Shown here: piece by piece, positions 16,692-24,246 of the stretch | Layout of the letters: every line of letters starts with the position of its first letter | Numbering within the stretch: position 1 is the first letter of the stretch | Assembly (NCBI RefSeq): GCF_001427145.1 | Contig: NZ_LMGL01000001.1 | Span: 1,317,241 to 1,381,240, forward strand | Direction of reading: 5' to 3' | Length of the DNA: 64,000 nucleotides | From: Microbacterium sp. Root166 | GTDB lineage: Bacteria; Actinomycetota; Actinomycetes; Actinomycetales; Microbacteriaceae | The notes under the pieces: generated by a model | What the model was told of the DNA's origin: nothing | Seen by the model: the letters and a program-made list of their open reading frames with translations, nothing else | Databases searched by the model: none | Position numbers and translations under genes: made by a program

Positions 16692-17828
16692 ATGACCGCA
16701 GTCTCGAAGGTCGCGATCGCCGGTGCCGGCGTCGTCGGGCTTGCCGCTGCCATCCAGCTCGCTAAGGCGGGTGTCGAGGTCGATCTGTTCGAGTCCAAGC
16801 CCGAGCTCAGCGCTCTGGGCTCGGGCATCTCGTTGCAGGGCAACGCGCTCCGCGCGTTCGACGCGCTGGGCGCGTGGGACGACATCCGGGCCGCCGGCTA
16901 CCCGTTCGAGGGCCTCACGCTTCGCGCGCCCGGCCCCGACGCGCCTGTGGTGGCGAACCTGCCCGACGTCAAGACCGGCGGACCGGATTACCCCGCCGCG
17001 ATGGGGATGCCGCGGCCCGAGCTCGCGCGCATCCTCGTGCGCCACGCCGAGGAAGCGGGCGCGAAGATCCACTTCGGTCGCAAGGTGACAGGGCTCGACG
17101 CCCGCGCGAGCGATGCGGTCGAGGTCTTCGTCGACGACGAGTCGATGGGCGCCTACGACCTCTTGATCGGTGCGGACGGCCTGCACTCGGTCGTCCGGGG
17201 GCTGATCGGCATCGAGACCGTGCCCGAGCCGAACGGCATGGGCATCTGGCGCACGTTCGTGTCGCGCCCGGCCGAGGTCGAGCGCACCGAGCTCTACTAC
17301 GGCGGCCCGGTGTACATCGCCGGCTACACCCCGACCGGGGAGGACTCGATGTACGCGTTCCTGGTCGAGAAGTCGCAGGACCGCTTCGGGGTGCCAGACG
17401 AGGAGGCGACGAGCATCATGCTCGAGGAGTCCCGCGCCTACGGCGGGCCCTGGAACTCGATCCGCGCCGATCTCGAGAAGGGCGCCCGCGCGAACTACAC
17501 GTGGTTCACGAAGCACATCGTCGAGGGCGCGTGGAACCGCGGACGCGTCGTCATCATCGGCGACGCCGCCCATTCCTGCCCTCCGACCATCGCCCAGGGT
17601 GCCGCTCAGGGCCTCGAGGACGCCGTCGTGCTCACCGAGCTCCTCGTCGGTCGCGACAGCGTCGACGACTCGCTGTGGGATGCCTTCCACGCGCGCCGCC
17701 TGCCTCGCGCCAAGGCCGTGGTCGAGGCATCCGCTCAGCTGGCGCAGTGGCAGATCGACGGCAACCGTGAGGCGGACGCCGGCGGGCTCATCTTCGGACT
17801 CGCCCAGCAGATGGCCGTGCCCGCATGA
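16692..17828 (+). CDS. FAD-dependent aromatic monooxygenase
   Basis: The 378-residue single-component flavoprotein hydroxylase (PHBH type) has the three expected motifs: GAGVVGLAAAIQLAKAG (residues 10-26), the DG motif LLIGADGLHSVVR, and GD motif RVVIIGDAAHSCPPTIAQG. It uses NAD(P)H and O2 to hydroxylate a phenolic ring, which here would prepare the ring for the extradiol enzyme. ATG 16692 lies behind GGAGG. Its stop overlaps the amidohydrolase start. Confidence 0.82.
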   Translation: MTAVSKVAIAGAGVVGLAAAIQLAKAGVEVDLFESKPELSALGSGISLQGNALRAFDALGAWDDIRAAGYPFEGLTLRAPGPDAPVVANLPDVKTGGPDYPAAMGMPRPELARILVRHAEEAGAKIHFGRKVTGLDARASDAVEVFVDDESMGAYDLLIGADGLHSVVRGLIGIETVPEPNGMGIWRTFVSRPAEVERTELYYGGPVYIAGYTPTGEDSMYAFLVEKSQDRFGVPDEEATSIMLEESRAYGGPWNSIRADLEKGARANYTWFTKHIVEGAWNRGRVVIIGDAAHSCPPTIAQGAAQGLEDAVVLTELLVGRDSVDDSLWDAFHARRLPRAKAVVEASAQLAQWQIDGNREADAGGLIFGLAQQMAVPA

Positions 17829-18829
17829 TCACCGACGTCCACGCGCACCTGCTGCTTCCTTCACTCCACGCCGAGGTCGAACGCCGCGCGCCGGAGCTCG
17901 TAGCCGAGGCCGCCGACCTCGAGCGCCGGCGCAACGGCGTGGAGAGCCTGAAGGCATCGGGCGCCATGATCGGGGCGCGCATCCCGCGCCTGACCGACGT
18001 CGCCGCGCGGCTCGCAGCGATGGACGACCAGGGCGTCGACCGGCAGTGGGTCAGCGTCTCGCCCAACCACTTCTACCCCTGGGCGCCGGAAGGGCTGGCG
18101 GTCTGGGTGGCGATGGAGACGAACCGGCTCATCGCCGAGCACGTCGCTCAGGCGCCGGACCGCCTCGTCGGGCTCGGAGTCGTTCCGCTGCAGCATCCGG
18201 AGCGCGTCGTGGAGTATCTCGACGACGCCGTGCTCGGCCGCGGGCTCGCCGGTGTCGAGATCTCGTCATTCGCGGGCGATGTCGAACTGTCCGACGAGCG
18301 GCTGGAGCCGTTCTGGGCCCGCGCAGCCGAGCTGGGCTGCGTCGTCTTCCTGCACCCGTTCGGCTGCAGCCTCGACGAGCGCCTGGACCGCTTCTATCTG
18401 TCGAACACCGTCGGGCAGCCCACGGAGAACGCGGTCGCACTGTCGCACCTGATCTTCTCGGGAGTGCTCGACCGCCATCCCGGGCTTAAGATCGTGGCCG
18501 CCCACGGCGGCGGCTACCTGCCGTTCGCCATCGGACGCTCGGATCGCGCGTGGCACGTCCGCCCCGAGGCGCGACGCTGCGAGCACGCGCCGTCGACGTA
18601 CCTGCGACGGCTCTGGTTCGACACCGTCGTGCACGACCCGCTCGCTCTTCGGCATCTGGTCGATGCGGCCGGTGCCTCGCGCGTGCTGCTGGGGAGCGAC
18701 TTCCCCTTCGACATGGGACTGGACGATCCGGCGGGCTTCGTGCGCTCGGCGGATCTGCCGGGCGACGTCACGGCCGGCATCCTCGGCGACAACGCCGACG
18801 ACCTCCTCCGGACCCGGGTGCGGGCATGA
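17825..18829 (+). CDS. Amidohydrolase-family protein, ACMSD-like decarboxylase/hydrolase
   Basis: The 334-residue TIM-barrel metalloenzyme has the H-x-H at residues 6 and 8 (DVHAHLLLP), a His in VFLHPFGCS, the His of IVAAHGGGYLPFAIGR, and the terminal Asp in LLGSDFPFDMG. The pattern is that of alpha-amino-beta-carboxymuconate semialdehyde decarboxylase and gamma-resorcylate decarboxylase relatives. It therefore probably decarboxylates an aromatic acid or ring-fission product. It is coupled by ATGA overlaps to genes on both sides. Confidence 0.78.
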   Translation: MITDVHAHLLLPSLHAEVERRAPELVAEAADLERRRNGVESLKASGAMIGARIPRLTDVAARLAAMDDQGVDRQWVSVSPNHFYPWAPEGLAVWVAMETNRLIAEHVAQAPDRLVGLGVVPLQHPERVVEYLDDAVLGRGLAGVEISSFAGDVELSDERLEPFWARAAELGCVVFLHPFGCSLDERLDRFYLSNTVGQPTENAVALSHLIFSGVLDRHPGLKIVAAHGGGYLPFAIGRSDRAWHVRPEARRCEHAPSTYLRRLWFDTVVHDPLALRHLVDAAGASRVLLGSDFPFDMGLDDPAGFVRSADLPGDVTAGILGDNADDLLRTRVRA

Positions 18830-19803
18830 GGATCGCGCGCTGGATCGACGGCGCCGAACTCGGGGAGGGGTTCGTCGTCGGCGACGAGGTCGTCGCGTTC
18901 CCGAACGGACTCCGTGTGGCACAGGTGCTCGCCCAGGGCCTGCCGGCAGCGCACCGGCTCTTCGAGCGCGTCGCCGCCGGCCCCCGCATTCCGCTCCAGT
19001 CTGTCCGCCTGATCGCACCGCTGGAGCCGACGTCGATCCGCGACTTCGTCGCCTTCGAGGAGCACGTCGAAGGCGTCAGCGCCGGCGTGGAGGGCAAGAG
19101 TCACGTGGCACCGGAGTGGTACGAGGCGCCGACCTTCTACTTCACCAACCCCCACACCGTGCTCGGACCCGGTGAAGCCGTGTCGCCGCCCGTGACCGAG
19201 CGCCTCGACTTCGAGCTCGAGCTCGCCCTGGTGATCGGCGGAGTCGAGGGCTCGGCGGGGCGCAACCTCACGCCCGAAGAGGCGGGCTCGCACATCTTCG
19301 GGTACACGATCATGAACGACTGGTCCGCCCGTGACCTTCAGGCGCGAGAGATGAAGGTGCGGCTCGGACCCGCCAAGGGCAAGGACTTCGGTACGTCGCT
19401 CGGGCCCTGGATCGTGACGGCCGACGAGTTCGCATCGCGGCACGACGAGGACGGCTTCCTCCCGCTGCGCGCCGAGGTCTACGTCAACGACGAGCTCATC
19501 GGGTACGACCTGTTGTCGAACGCCGGCTGGCCTTTCCCGGAGTTCGTCGCGTACGCCTCCCGCAACTCACGCGTCATGCCCGGAGACGTGCTGGGGTCCG
19601 GCACGGTCGGCAATGGCGGATGCCTCGGCGAGCTGTGGGGTCGCAACGGCGGCCTCACTCCGCCTCCGCTGGCTCCCGGCGACGTCGTCCGCATGTCGAT
19701 CGAGGGCATCGGCGAACTGCTCGGAACCGTACGGGAGCCGGTGCCGGCGCCGCTCATTCCCGCTGCTCGCCCGCGACCTCGGCTTCGCACCCGCGTACTT
19801 TAG
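18826..19803 (+). CDS. Second FAH-family hydrolase
   Basis: The 325-residue FAH-fold protein has ligand motifs RLDFELELALVIGG and IMNDWSARDLQAREM. A family-typical KGKDFGTSLGPWIVT and VLGSGTVGNGG follow. This subgroup includes true fumarylacetoacetases and related C-C hydrolases. ATG 18826 overlaps the amidohydrolase stop. With the FAH enzyme at 14695-15660 it gives two hydrolases in one pathway, suggesting two successive cleavages of the opened ring or side chain. Its last residues are basic and Pro/Arg-rich, after the conserved domain. Confidence 0.8.
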   Translation: MRIARWIDGAELGEGFVVGDEVVAFPNGLRVAQVLAQGLPAAHRLFERVAAGPRIPLQSVRLIAPLEPTSIRDFVAFEEHVEGVSAGVEGKSHVAPEWYEAPTFYFTNPHTVLGPGEAVSPPVTERLDFELELALVIGGVEGSAGRNLTPEEAGSHIFGYTIMNDWSARDLQAREMKVRLGPAKGKDFGTSLGPWIVTADEFASRHDEDGFLPLRAEVYVNDELIGYDLLSNAGWPFPEFVAYASRNSRVMPGDVLGSGTVGNGGCLGELWGRNGGLTPPPLAPGDVVRMSIEGIGELLGTVREPVPAPLIPAARPRPRLRTRVL

Positions 19804-19860
19804 TTCTTTTCTGACCTAAGTGTGCTAGCATGATCGTGACGTCGGGGCCCTCGGGTCCGT

Positions 19861-19886
19861 CCCCGTTCGCGAGGTCGCGAACGGGG
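19861..19886. promoter_or_regulatory. 26-base perfect inverted repeat in the leader of the MFS gene
   Basis: CCCCGTTCGCGA-GG-TCGCGAACGGGG (12-2-12) lies 46 bases before the preferred MFS start. A comparatively AT-rich stretch with CTAGCAT (19804-19832) precedes it. It could be an operator for an unlinked regulator or, as RNA, a strong stem that attenuates read-through from the catabolic operon. Confidence 0.5.
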
Positions 19887-19931
19887 CACACACCGTCGCG
19901 TCGATGGCCCGATCGTTCGGGCGACCCACGC

Positions 19932-21419
19932 ATGCAGCTGTCACCTCTGAGGCTCCGCCTCCTCGTCATCTCCCTTCTCTCGGTGTCGTTCCTCGGCGCC
20001 CTGGACCACACCGTGGTCTCGACCTCGCTCGCCACGATCGCCGGCGACCTGGGCGCTCTCGAGCAGATGAGCTGGGTGGTGGTGGGCTACACGCTCTCCA
20101 GCACCGTGCTGCTTCCGGTGATCGGAAAGCTCGGCGACGCGATCGGTCCGCGTCGGGTGTTCCTCACCTCGCTCGTCGTCTTCCTCGTGGCCTCCGCGCT
20201 GTGCGGGTTCGCGGCGAGCATGCCGTGGCTGATCGTGGCCCGCGTGCTCCAGGGCATGGCGTCGGCGGGCATCCAGTTGATGTCGCAGACGATCATCGCC
20301 CACGTGACCACGCCGCGCGAGCGCCCGCGGCACATGGCCGTCATCGGCGCCGCGTTCCCCATCGCAATCCTGATCGGACCCGTCGTCGGCGGACTCATCA
20401 CCGAGTACTGGGGCTGGCCGTGGATCTTCTGGATCAACATCCCCATCGGCGCCGCCGCGCTCGCGCTGGCGGTCTTCGCGATCCCCCACATCGAGGGGGC
20501 AGCCGTGAGGCGCTTCGATGCCGCCGGCGCGCTCACCTTCACCATGGCGCTGGTCGCGCTCGTGCTCGCCGTCTCATGGGTGGCGGACCCGGATGCCGCG
20601 GCCGCCGCCGCCGTCGCGTTCGTCGTCGCGCTCATCTCCTTCGCCGCCTTCGCGGTGGTCGAGCTGCGTGCCGCCGAGCCGATGCTGCCGCCGAGCCTCC
20701 TCCGCAACCGGACGATCGCCGCCGGGCTCGCACTCTCCGCGATCATCGGGATCGGGCTCTTCTCGGTGACGGCCTACCTGCCCACGTACTTCCAGATGGC
20801 CTACCGCACGTCGGTGACGGTGTCCGGGCTGGTGCCCATCGCCACCGTGCTGGGCATGCTCGTGAGCAACCTCGCGACGGGATTCCTGGCGAGCCGCTCG
20901 GGGCGCTACCGCGTGTTCGCGATCGGGGGCACGGCTCTTGCCGCGCTGGGTCTCCTCATCATGTCGATCCTTCCCGTCGGCCTTCCGCTGTGGGTGCCGA
21001 TGGCGGTGATGTTCGGGGTGGGCGTCGGGACCGGCGCCTTCATGAGCCTCATCATCGCGGTGGTCCAGAGCGCCGTTCCGCGCACGGAGCTGGGCACGGT
21101 CACGGCCGCCGTCAACCTCGTCCGTCAGGTCGGAGCGACGGTGACGACAGCCCTGATCGGCGGTGTCGTCGCCGTCGGCGTCGCGGCTCTGCTGCCTGCC
21201 ACGATCGACGCGGCGACGCTGACCCCCGCGATCGTGCACGGCGCGCCGGCCGCCGTGCAGGCGGAAGTCGCGGCCATCTACACCGCCGTGTTCTCTCCCG
21301 TCTTCCTCGGCCTGGCGATCGCCTACGGCATCGGCCTCATCGCGGCGGTGCTCCTGCCCGCCGGGACACTCTCCGCAGAGCGCGCCGTCCGTGTCGACGC
21401 CGAACCCCTCACCGCCTAG
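19932..21419 (+). CDS. MFS transporter (DHA2-like drug/metabolite exporter or aromatic importer)
   Basis: This is a 495-residue integral membrane protein with about 14 hydrophobic segments. It has the DHA2 motif C region (RVLQGMASAGIQLMSQTIIA) and motif A GKLGDAIGPRRVF. ATG 19932 is chosen because the first helix (LRLLVISLLSVSFLGALDHT) begins just after it. An upstream in-frame ATG at 19830 would add a low-complexity 34-residue tail across the hairpin. It sits between the ring-cleavage genes and a CarA-like oxidase, so it may move the glycoside, the aglycone or a toxic product. Confidence 0.75.
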   Translation: MQLSPLRLRLLVISLLSVSFLGALDHTVVSTSLATIAGDLGALEQMSWVVVGYTLSSTVLLPVIGKLGDAIGPRRVFLTSLVVFLVASALCGFAASMPWLIVARVLQGMASAGIQLMSQTIIAHVTTPRERPRHMAVIGAAFPIAILIGPVVGGLITEYWGWPWIFWINIPIGAAALALAVFAIPHIEGAAVRRFDAAGALTFTMALVALVLAVSWVADPDAAAAAAVAFVVALISFAAFAVVELRAAEPMLPPSLLRNRTIAAGLALSAIIGIGLFSVTAYLPTYFQMAYRTSVTVSGLVPIATVLGMLVSNLATGFLASRSGRYRVFAIGGTALAALGLLIMSILPVGLPLWVPMAVMFGVGVGTGAFMSLIIAVVQSAVPRTELGTVTAAVNLVRQVGATVTTALIGGVVAVGVAALLPATIDAATLTPAIVHGAPAAVQAEVAAIYTAVFSPVFLGLAIAYGIGLIAAVLLPAGTLSAERAVRVDAEPLTA

Positions 21420-21438
21420 TCCTCGAGAAGGAGACACC

Positions 21439-23010
21439 ATGTCCACTGCTCCGCACGTCGTCATCGTCGGCAGCGGCCCCATCGGCTCGGCGTATGCCCG
21501 GACGGTGCTCGAGAATCACCCGACGGCTACGGTCACCATGTTCGAGGCCGGACCGCAGCTCACCGAGGTGCCGGGCGAGAGCGTTCGCAACATCGCCGAT
21601 CCCGTGGCGAAGGAGCGCGCCAGGGAGATGTCCCAGGGTCCCCAGGCCGGCGCGCACCGCGAGTCGCTCGGGATCCCCGCCGGAGCGGTGGTCGAGGGCA
21701 TGTTCACCGCGCGTCAGGGAACGCACCTCCTGGACTTCGGAGGCGACGGATCGGCGCATGCGCCCACGTTCCCCGCCGTGGCGGCGGCGACCAACGTGGG
21801 CGGACAGGGTGCTCACTGGACGTGCGCGATCCCGCGCCCCGCTTTCAGCGAACGGGTCGCCTTCATTCCGGATGCCGAGTGGGATGAGCTGATCGGCACC
21901 GCCGAGTCACTGCTCCACGCGCAGAGCGCGGCGTTCGCGGACTCGGCGATCGGCGGAGCCATCCGCTCGCTCCTCGAGGCGGAGTTCGGAGCTGAGCTGC
22001 CTTCGGGGTACGGCGTGGGGACCCTCCCAGTCGCCGGCGACCCGCAGCCCGACGGGTCCATGCGCTGGGCGGGCGCCGACGTCGTCCTCGGGCCCCTCAT
22101 CGACCCCGCCCATCCGCTGTCCCGCCGGTTCACGCTCCGGGATCTGTCCTTCGTGCGGCGCATCGTACGCGACGGAGATCGGGCGACCGGTGTGGTCGTC
22201 GACGACCTCCGCACTCGCACGGAAACCCCCGTCGACGCGGACATCGTCGTCGTCGCGGCGGACGCCTTCCGCTCTCCGCAGCTGCTGTGGGCCTCTGGCA
22301 TCCGTCCCGCCGCCCTCGGGCGGTATCTCACCGAGCATCACGTCGTGATCTCCACCGTCGCGCTGGACGGCGACCGCATGGGCGATCTCGTCAGCGACGA
22401 CCAGCTCGACGAGGAGCTGGCCCGCCGAGCGCAGCACGCCGCCGATCCGGTGGCGGCGGTGAACCGCATCCCGTTCTCCGAACCCGACCATCCGTTCTCG
22501 CTACAGGTTATGTACGCCGAAAAACCGCCCTTCCCGCTGGATCCTTCACACCCCCACGCGGGAAGCCGCTGGGGTTACGTGAATATGGGGTACGGCGTGC
22601 GCAAGCATCCTCGGGTCGACGACGGGGTGACCTTCTCGGACGCCGAGCTCGACTACCGCGGACTGCCCAACATGACGATCGAGTACGCCCTCACCCCCGC
22701 GGAGGAGGACGAGATCGCGCAGGCGACGGAGCGCCTCCGTCGCGCCGGGAGCGCGCTCGGAACCTTCGTCGCAGAGCCGCGGCTGCTGCCGAACGGGTCG
22801 AGCCTGCACTACATGGGCACGATGCGCATGGGCGACGTCGATGACGGCACCTCGGTTGCGGACCCGTACTCGCGGGTGTGGGGGATCGAGAACCTGGTCG
22901 TCGGGGGCAACGCGCTGATCCCGACCGCGAACACGATGAACCCCACGCTCATGAGCGTGGCGATCGCCGTGCGCGGCGCGCGCGAGATCGCCCGCGAGCT
23001 TCAGCGATAG
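21439..23010 (+). CDS. Second GMC-family FAD oxidoreductase, CarA-like
   Basis: The 523-residue paralogue of the enzyme at 1023-2546 has VVIVGSGPIGSAYARTVL at the N-terminus, NVGGQGAHWTCAIPRP in the FAD domain, and the C-terminal HYMGTMRMG, VVGGNALIPTA and NPTLMS. The His/Asn pair is intact. ATG 21439 has a strong GAGAAGGAG leader 19 bases after the MFS stop, so the two genes form an operon. Its insert around residues 310-370 differs from the first copy, suggesting a different glycoside. It is the last gene before the candidate island end. Confidence 0.8.
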   Translation: MSTAPHVVIVGSGPIGSAYARTVLENHPTATVTMFEAGPQLTEVPGESVRNIADPVAKERAREMSQGPQAGAHRESLGIPAGAVVEGMFTARQGTHLLDFGGDGSAHAPTFPAVAAATNVGGQGAHWTCAIPRPAFSERVAFIPDAEWDELIGTAESLLHAQSAAFADSAIGGAIRSLLEAEFGAELPSGYGVGTLPVAGDPQPDGSMRWAGADVVLGPLIDPAHPLSRRFTLRDLSFVRRIVRDGDRATGVVVDDLRTRTETPVDADIVVVAADAFRSPQLLWASGIRPAALGRYLTEHHVVISTVALDGDRMGDLVSDDQLDEELARRAQHAADPVAAVNRIPFSEPDHPFSLQVMYAEKPPFPLDPSHPHAGSRWGYVNMGYGVRKHPRVDDGVTFSDAELDYRGLPNMTIEYALTPAEEDEIAQATERLRRAGSALGTFVAEPRLLPNGSSLHYMGTMRMGDVDDGTSVADPYSRVWGIENLVVGGNALIPTANTMNPTLMSVAIAVRGAREIARELQR

Positions 23011-23184
23011 CCGCTGTCGCGTCAGCCGCCGGGGCCGACCGGGTCGTCACCTTGACGATGGCGCGGCGTCGTGGGAAAACCCGACGAAAGAAGAGGTCCA
23101 TCGCTGCCTAGTAGCGAAAGGTCGAAGTCCGCGGAATGACGGGGGAAGTCCACGTTCGCGCACCCTAGAAAGGTGATCCCATTA

Positions 23185-23210
23185 GGGTTCAAATCCCACC
23201 GTCACCGCCA
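23185..23210 (+). other. Candidate attachment site: 3' end of a tRNA-Ser gene
   Basis: The 26 bases run from the T-arm (GGGTTCAAATCCCAC) through the acceptor strand CGTCACC, discriminator G and encoded CCA. The 5' partner strand (it would be GGTGACG) and the rest of a tRNA are absent upstream; the T-stem 5' side is already mismatched at 23183-23184. Such truncated tRNA 3' ends are the scars left by site-specific integrases. The intact tRNA-Ser copy should lie at the other end of the element, to the left of this window. Confidence 0.6.
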
Positions 23211-23211
23211 G

Positions 23212-23239
23212 AAAACCCCTGACTCGTCAGGGGTTTTTT
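23212..23239 (+). terminator. Intrinsic terminator behind the tRNA fragment
   Basis: AAAACCCCTGA (23212-23222) and TCAGGGGTTTT (from 23227) form an 11-bp stem with a CTCG loop, ending in a run of six T. It is the best factor-independent terminator in the window and probably the native terminator of the original tRNA gene. Confidence 0.85.
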
Positions 23240-23436
23240 CTTGCCCGATGGGCCGGGGGGAAAGAAATGGGAAAGCCCTCGCTCCACCACGTTTCACGCG
23301 GGCATTCGAGTCGGGTCCGGCCGCGACCCGAGCCACCGGTAACACCCCGGGCGCCCGCGCTGCCGGGTACCTGGTTCGCGGGAATGTCTCGCGACGAGGT
23401 TCCGCAGCCGCGGTACCGACCGGACGCCTGATCCGG

Positions 23437-24072
23437 TCAGTCCGTGCCGGTCGTGGCGAGCAACCGCATCAGCCGCTCCATGAGGGGCAGGACGTCGCGG
23501 CCGGGATCGAGCAGCGCCTGGATGCGCAGACCGTCCATCATGGCGAGCACCATCGTGACCTTGTCGTCGGCCGTGAGCTCCTCATGGTCCTGCGTGGTGG
23601 CCAGGCGGCCGGTGGTGAAGCTCTGACGCATTCGGTCGCGACGTGCGAGGAAGAAGTCATGAGCCGGGTGCTCGGGGTTCGTCGCAGCCACGGTGATCGC
23701 GAGCCAGTTGCGCTGCTGGTCCGGATGGGCGAACTCCTCGCGGAGGACGGTGGACAGCACGCGTTCGGGCGGGACGTCTGACTCCACGATGTGCCGGGCC
23801 AGTTCCTCGTCCTGCTCGTCGCGCAGCGCCAGCGCCGCGACGAGGAGCTCATCCTTGCTGGCGAAGTGCCGCAGCAGCGCCGCGTGCGTCACGTTGGCGC
23901 GTGCGGCGATGTCGCGCAGCGACGCGCGCTCGTAGCCGTGCTCGGCGAAGCTCGCCGAGGCGGCACGCACGATCTCGGCTCGACGTGCGGGTGTGGTCGC
24001 GTATGGCCCACGTCGACGGCCGGCGGGCGACGGCGACTCGTCGGATACGACCTCAGCGGCGGCTGCGGGCAT
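23437..24072 (-). CDS. TetR-family transcriptional regulator
   Basis: This is a 211-residue repressor. The N-terminal TetR HTH spans about residues 25-70 (RRAEIVRAASASFAEHGYER, then LRDIAARANVTHAALLRHFASKDELL). The all-helical C-terminal ligand domain follows. ATG 24072 is chosen over GTG 24090 because GAGGGA lies six bases ahead. It is divergent from the transporter-rhamnosidase operon across a 174-base region with two GGTTAC-type inverted repeats, so it very likely represses that operon until a glycoside or sugar binds. Confidence 0.85.
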   Translation of the reverse strand: MPAAAAEVVSDESPSPAGRRRGPYATTPARRAEIVRAASASFAEHGYERASLRDIAARANVTHAALLRHFASKDELLVAALALRDEQDEELARHIVESDVPPERVLSTVLREEFAHPDQQRNWLAITVAATNPEHPAHDFFLARRDRMRQSFTTGRLATTQDHEELTADDKVTMVLAMMDGLRIQALLDPGRDVLPLMERLMRLLATTGTD

Positions 24073-24120
24073 CGGAGCTCCCTCGAACACGACGACGAGT
24101 GCGCCGTACGAATTGCCAAG

Positions 24121-24168
24121 TGTAACCGGAGCGGTTACATTCTACGAAGAGTTACCGACGTGGTTACT
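24121..24168. promoter_or_regulatory. Two TetR operator-like inverted repeats
   Basis: Site 1, TGTAACC-GGAGC-GGTTACA (24121-24139), is a perfect 7-5-7 inverted repeat. Site 2, AGTTACC-GACGT-GGTTACT (24150-24168), has the same 7-5-7 layout but is imperfect. Centres are 29 bases apart, about three helical turns. They sit between the divergent TetR gene and the transporter gene, the classic position for control of both promoters. Confidence 0.7.
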
Positions 24169-24246
24169 TTTGGTGGTCGTGCAGTCGACCGCCCAGATGG
24201 TCCGCGATGCCGCGGACGAGGAACCTCACACTGATGAAGGAGTCTG

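Larger units (their letters stand above)
23011..23436. other. Gene-free stretch at the island end
   Basis: This 426-base stretch holds no supported gene. It contains the tRNA 3' fragment and the terminator listed separately, plus a short run coding an Arg/Lys-rich peptide (23058-23111) that lacks a convincing ribosome site. The part after 23240 shows nothing recognisable. Confidence 0.5.

Noticed and set aside
19830-19931. N-terminal extension of the MFS transporter from ATG 19830
   Set aside because: The 34 residues are low-complexity, cross a perfect hairpin, and precede the usual start of the first membrane helix; ATG 19932 is preferred, though a leaderless start at 19830 is not excluded.
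23058-23111. Short Arg/Lys-rich peptide frame (MARRRGKTRRKKRSIAA) near the island end
   Set aside because: No ribosome-binding site, no known family, and it lies in gene-free sequence next to the tRNA fragment.
23160-23210. A complete tRNA gene
   Set aside because: Only the T-arm 3' side and acceptor 3' strand fit; no anticodon or D arm, and the T-stem 5' strand is mismatched.
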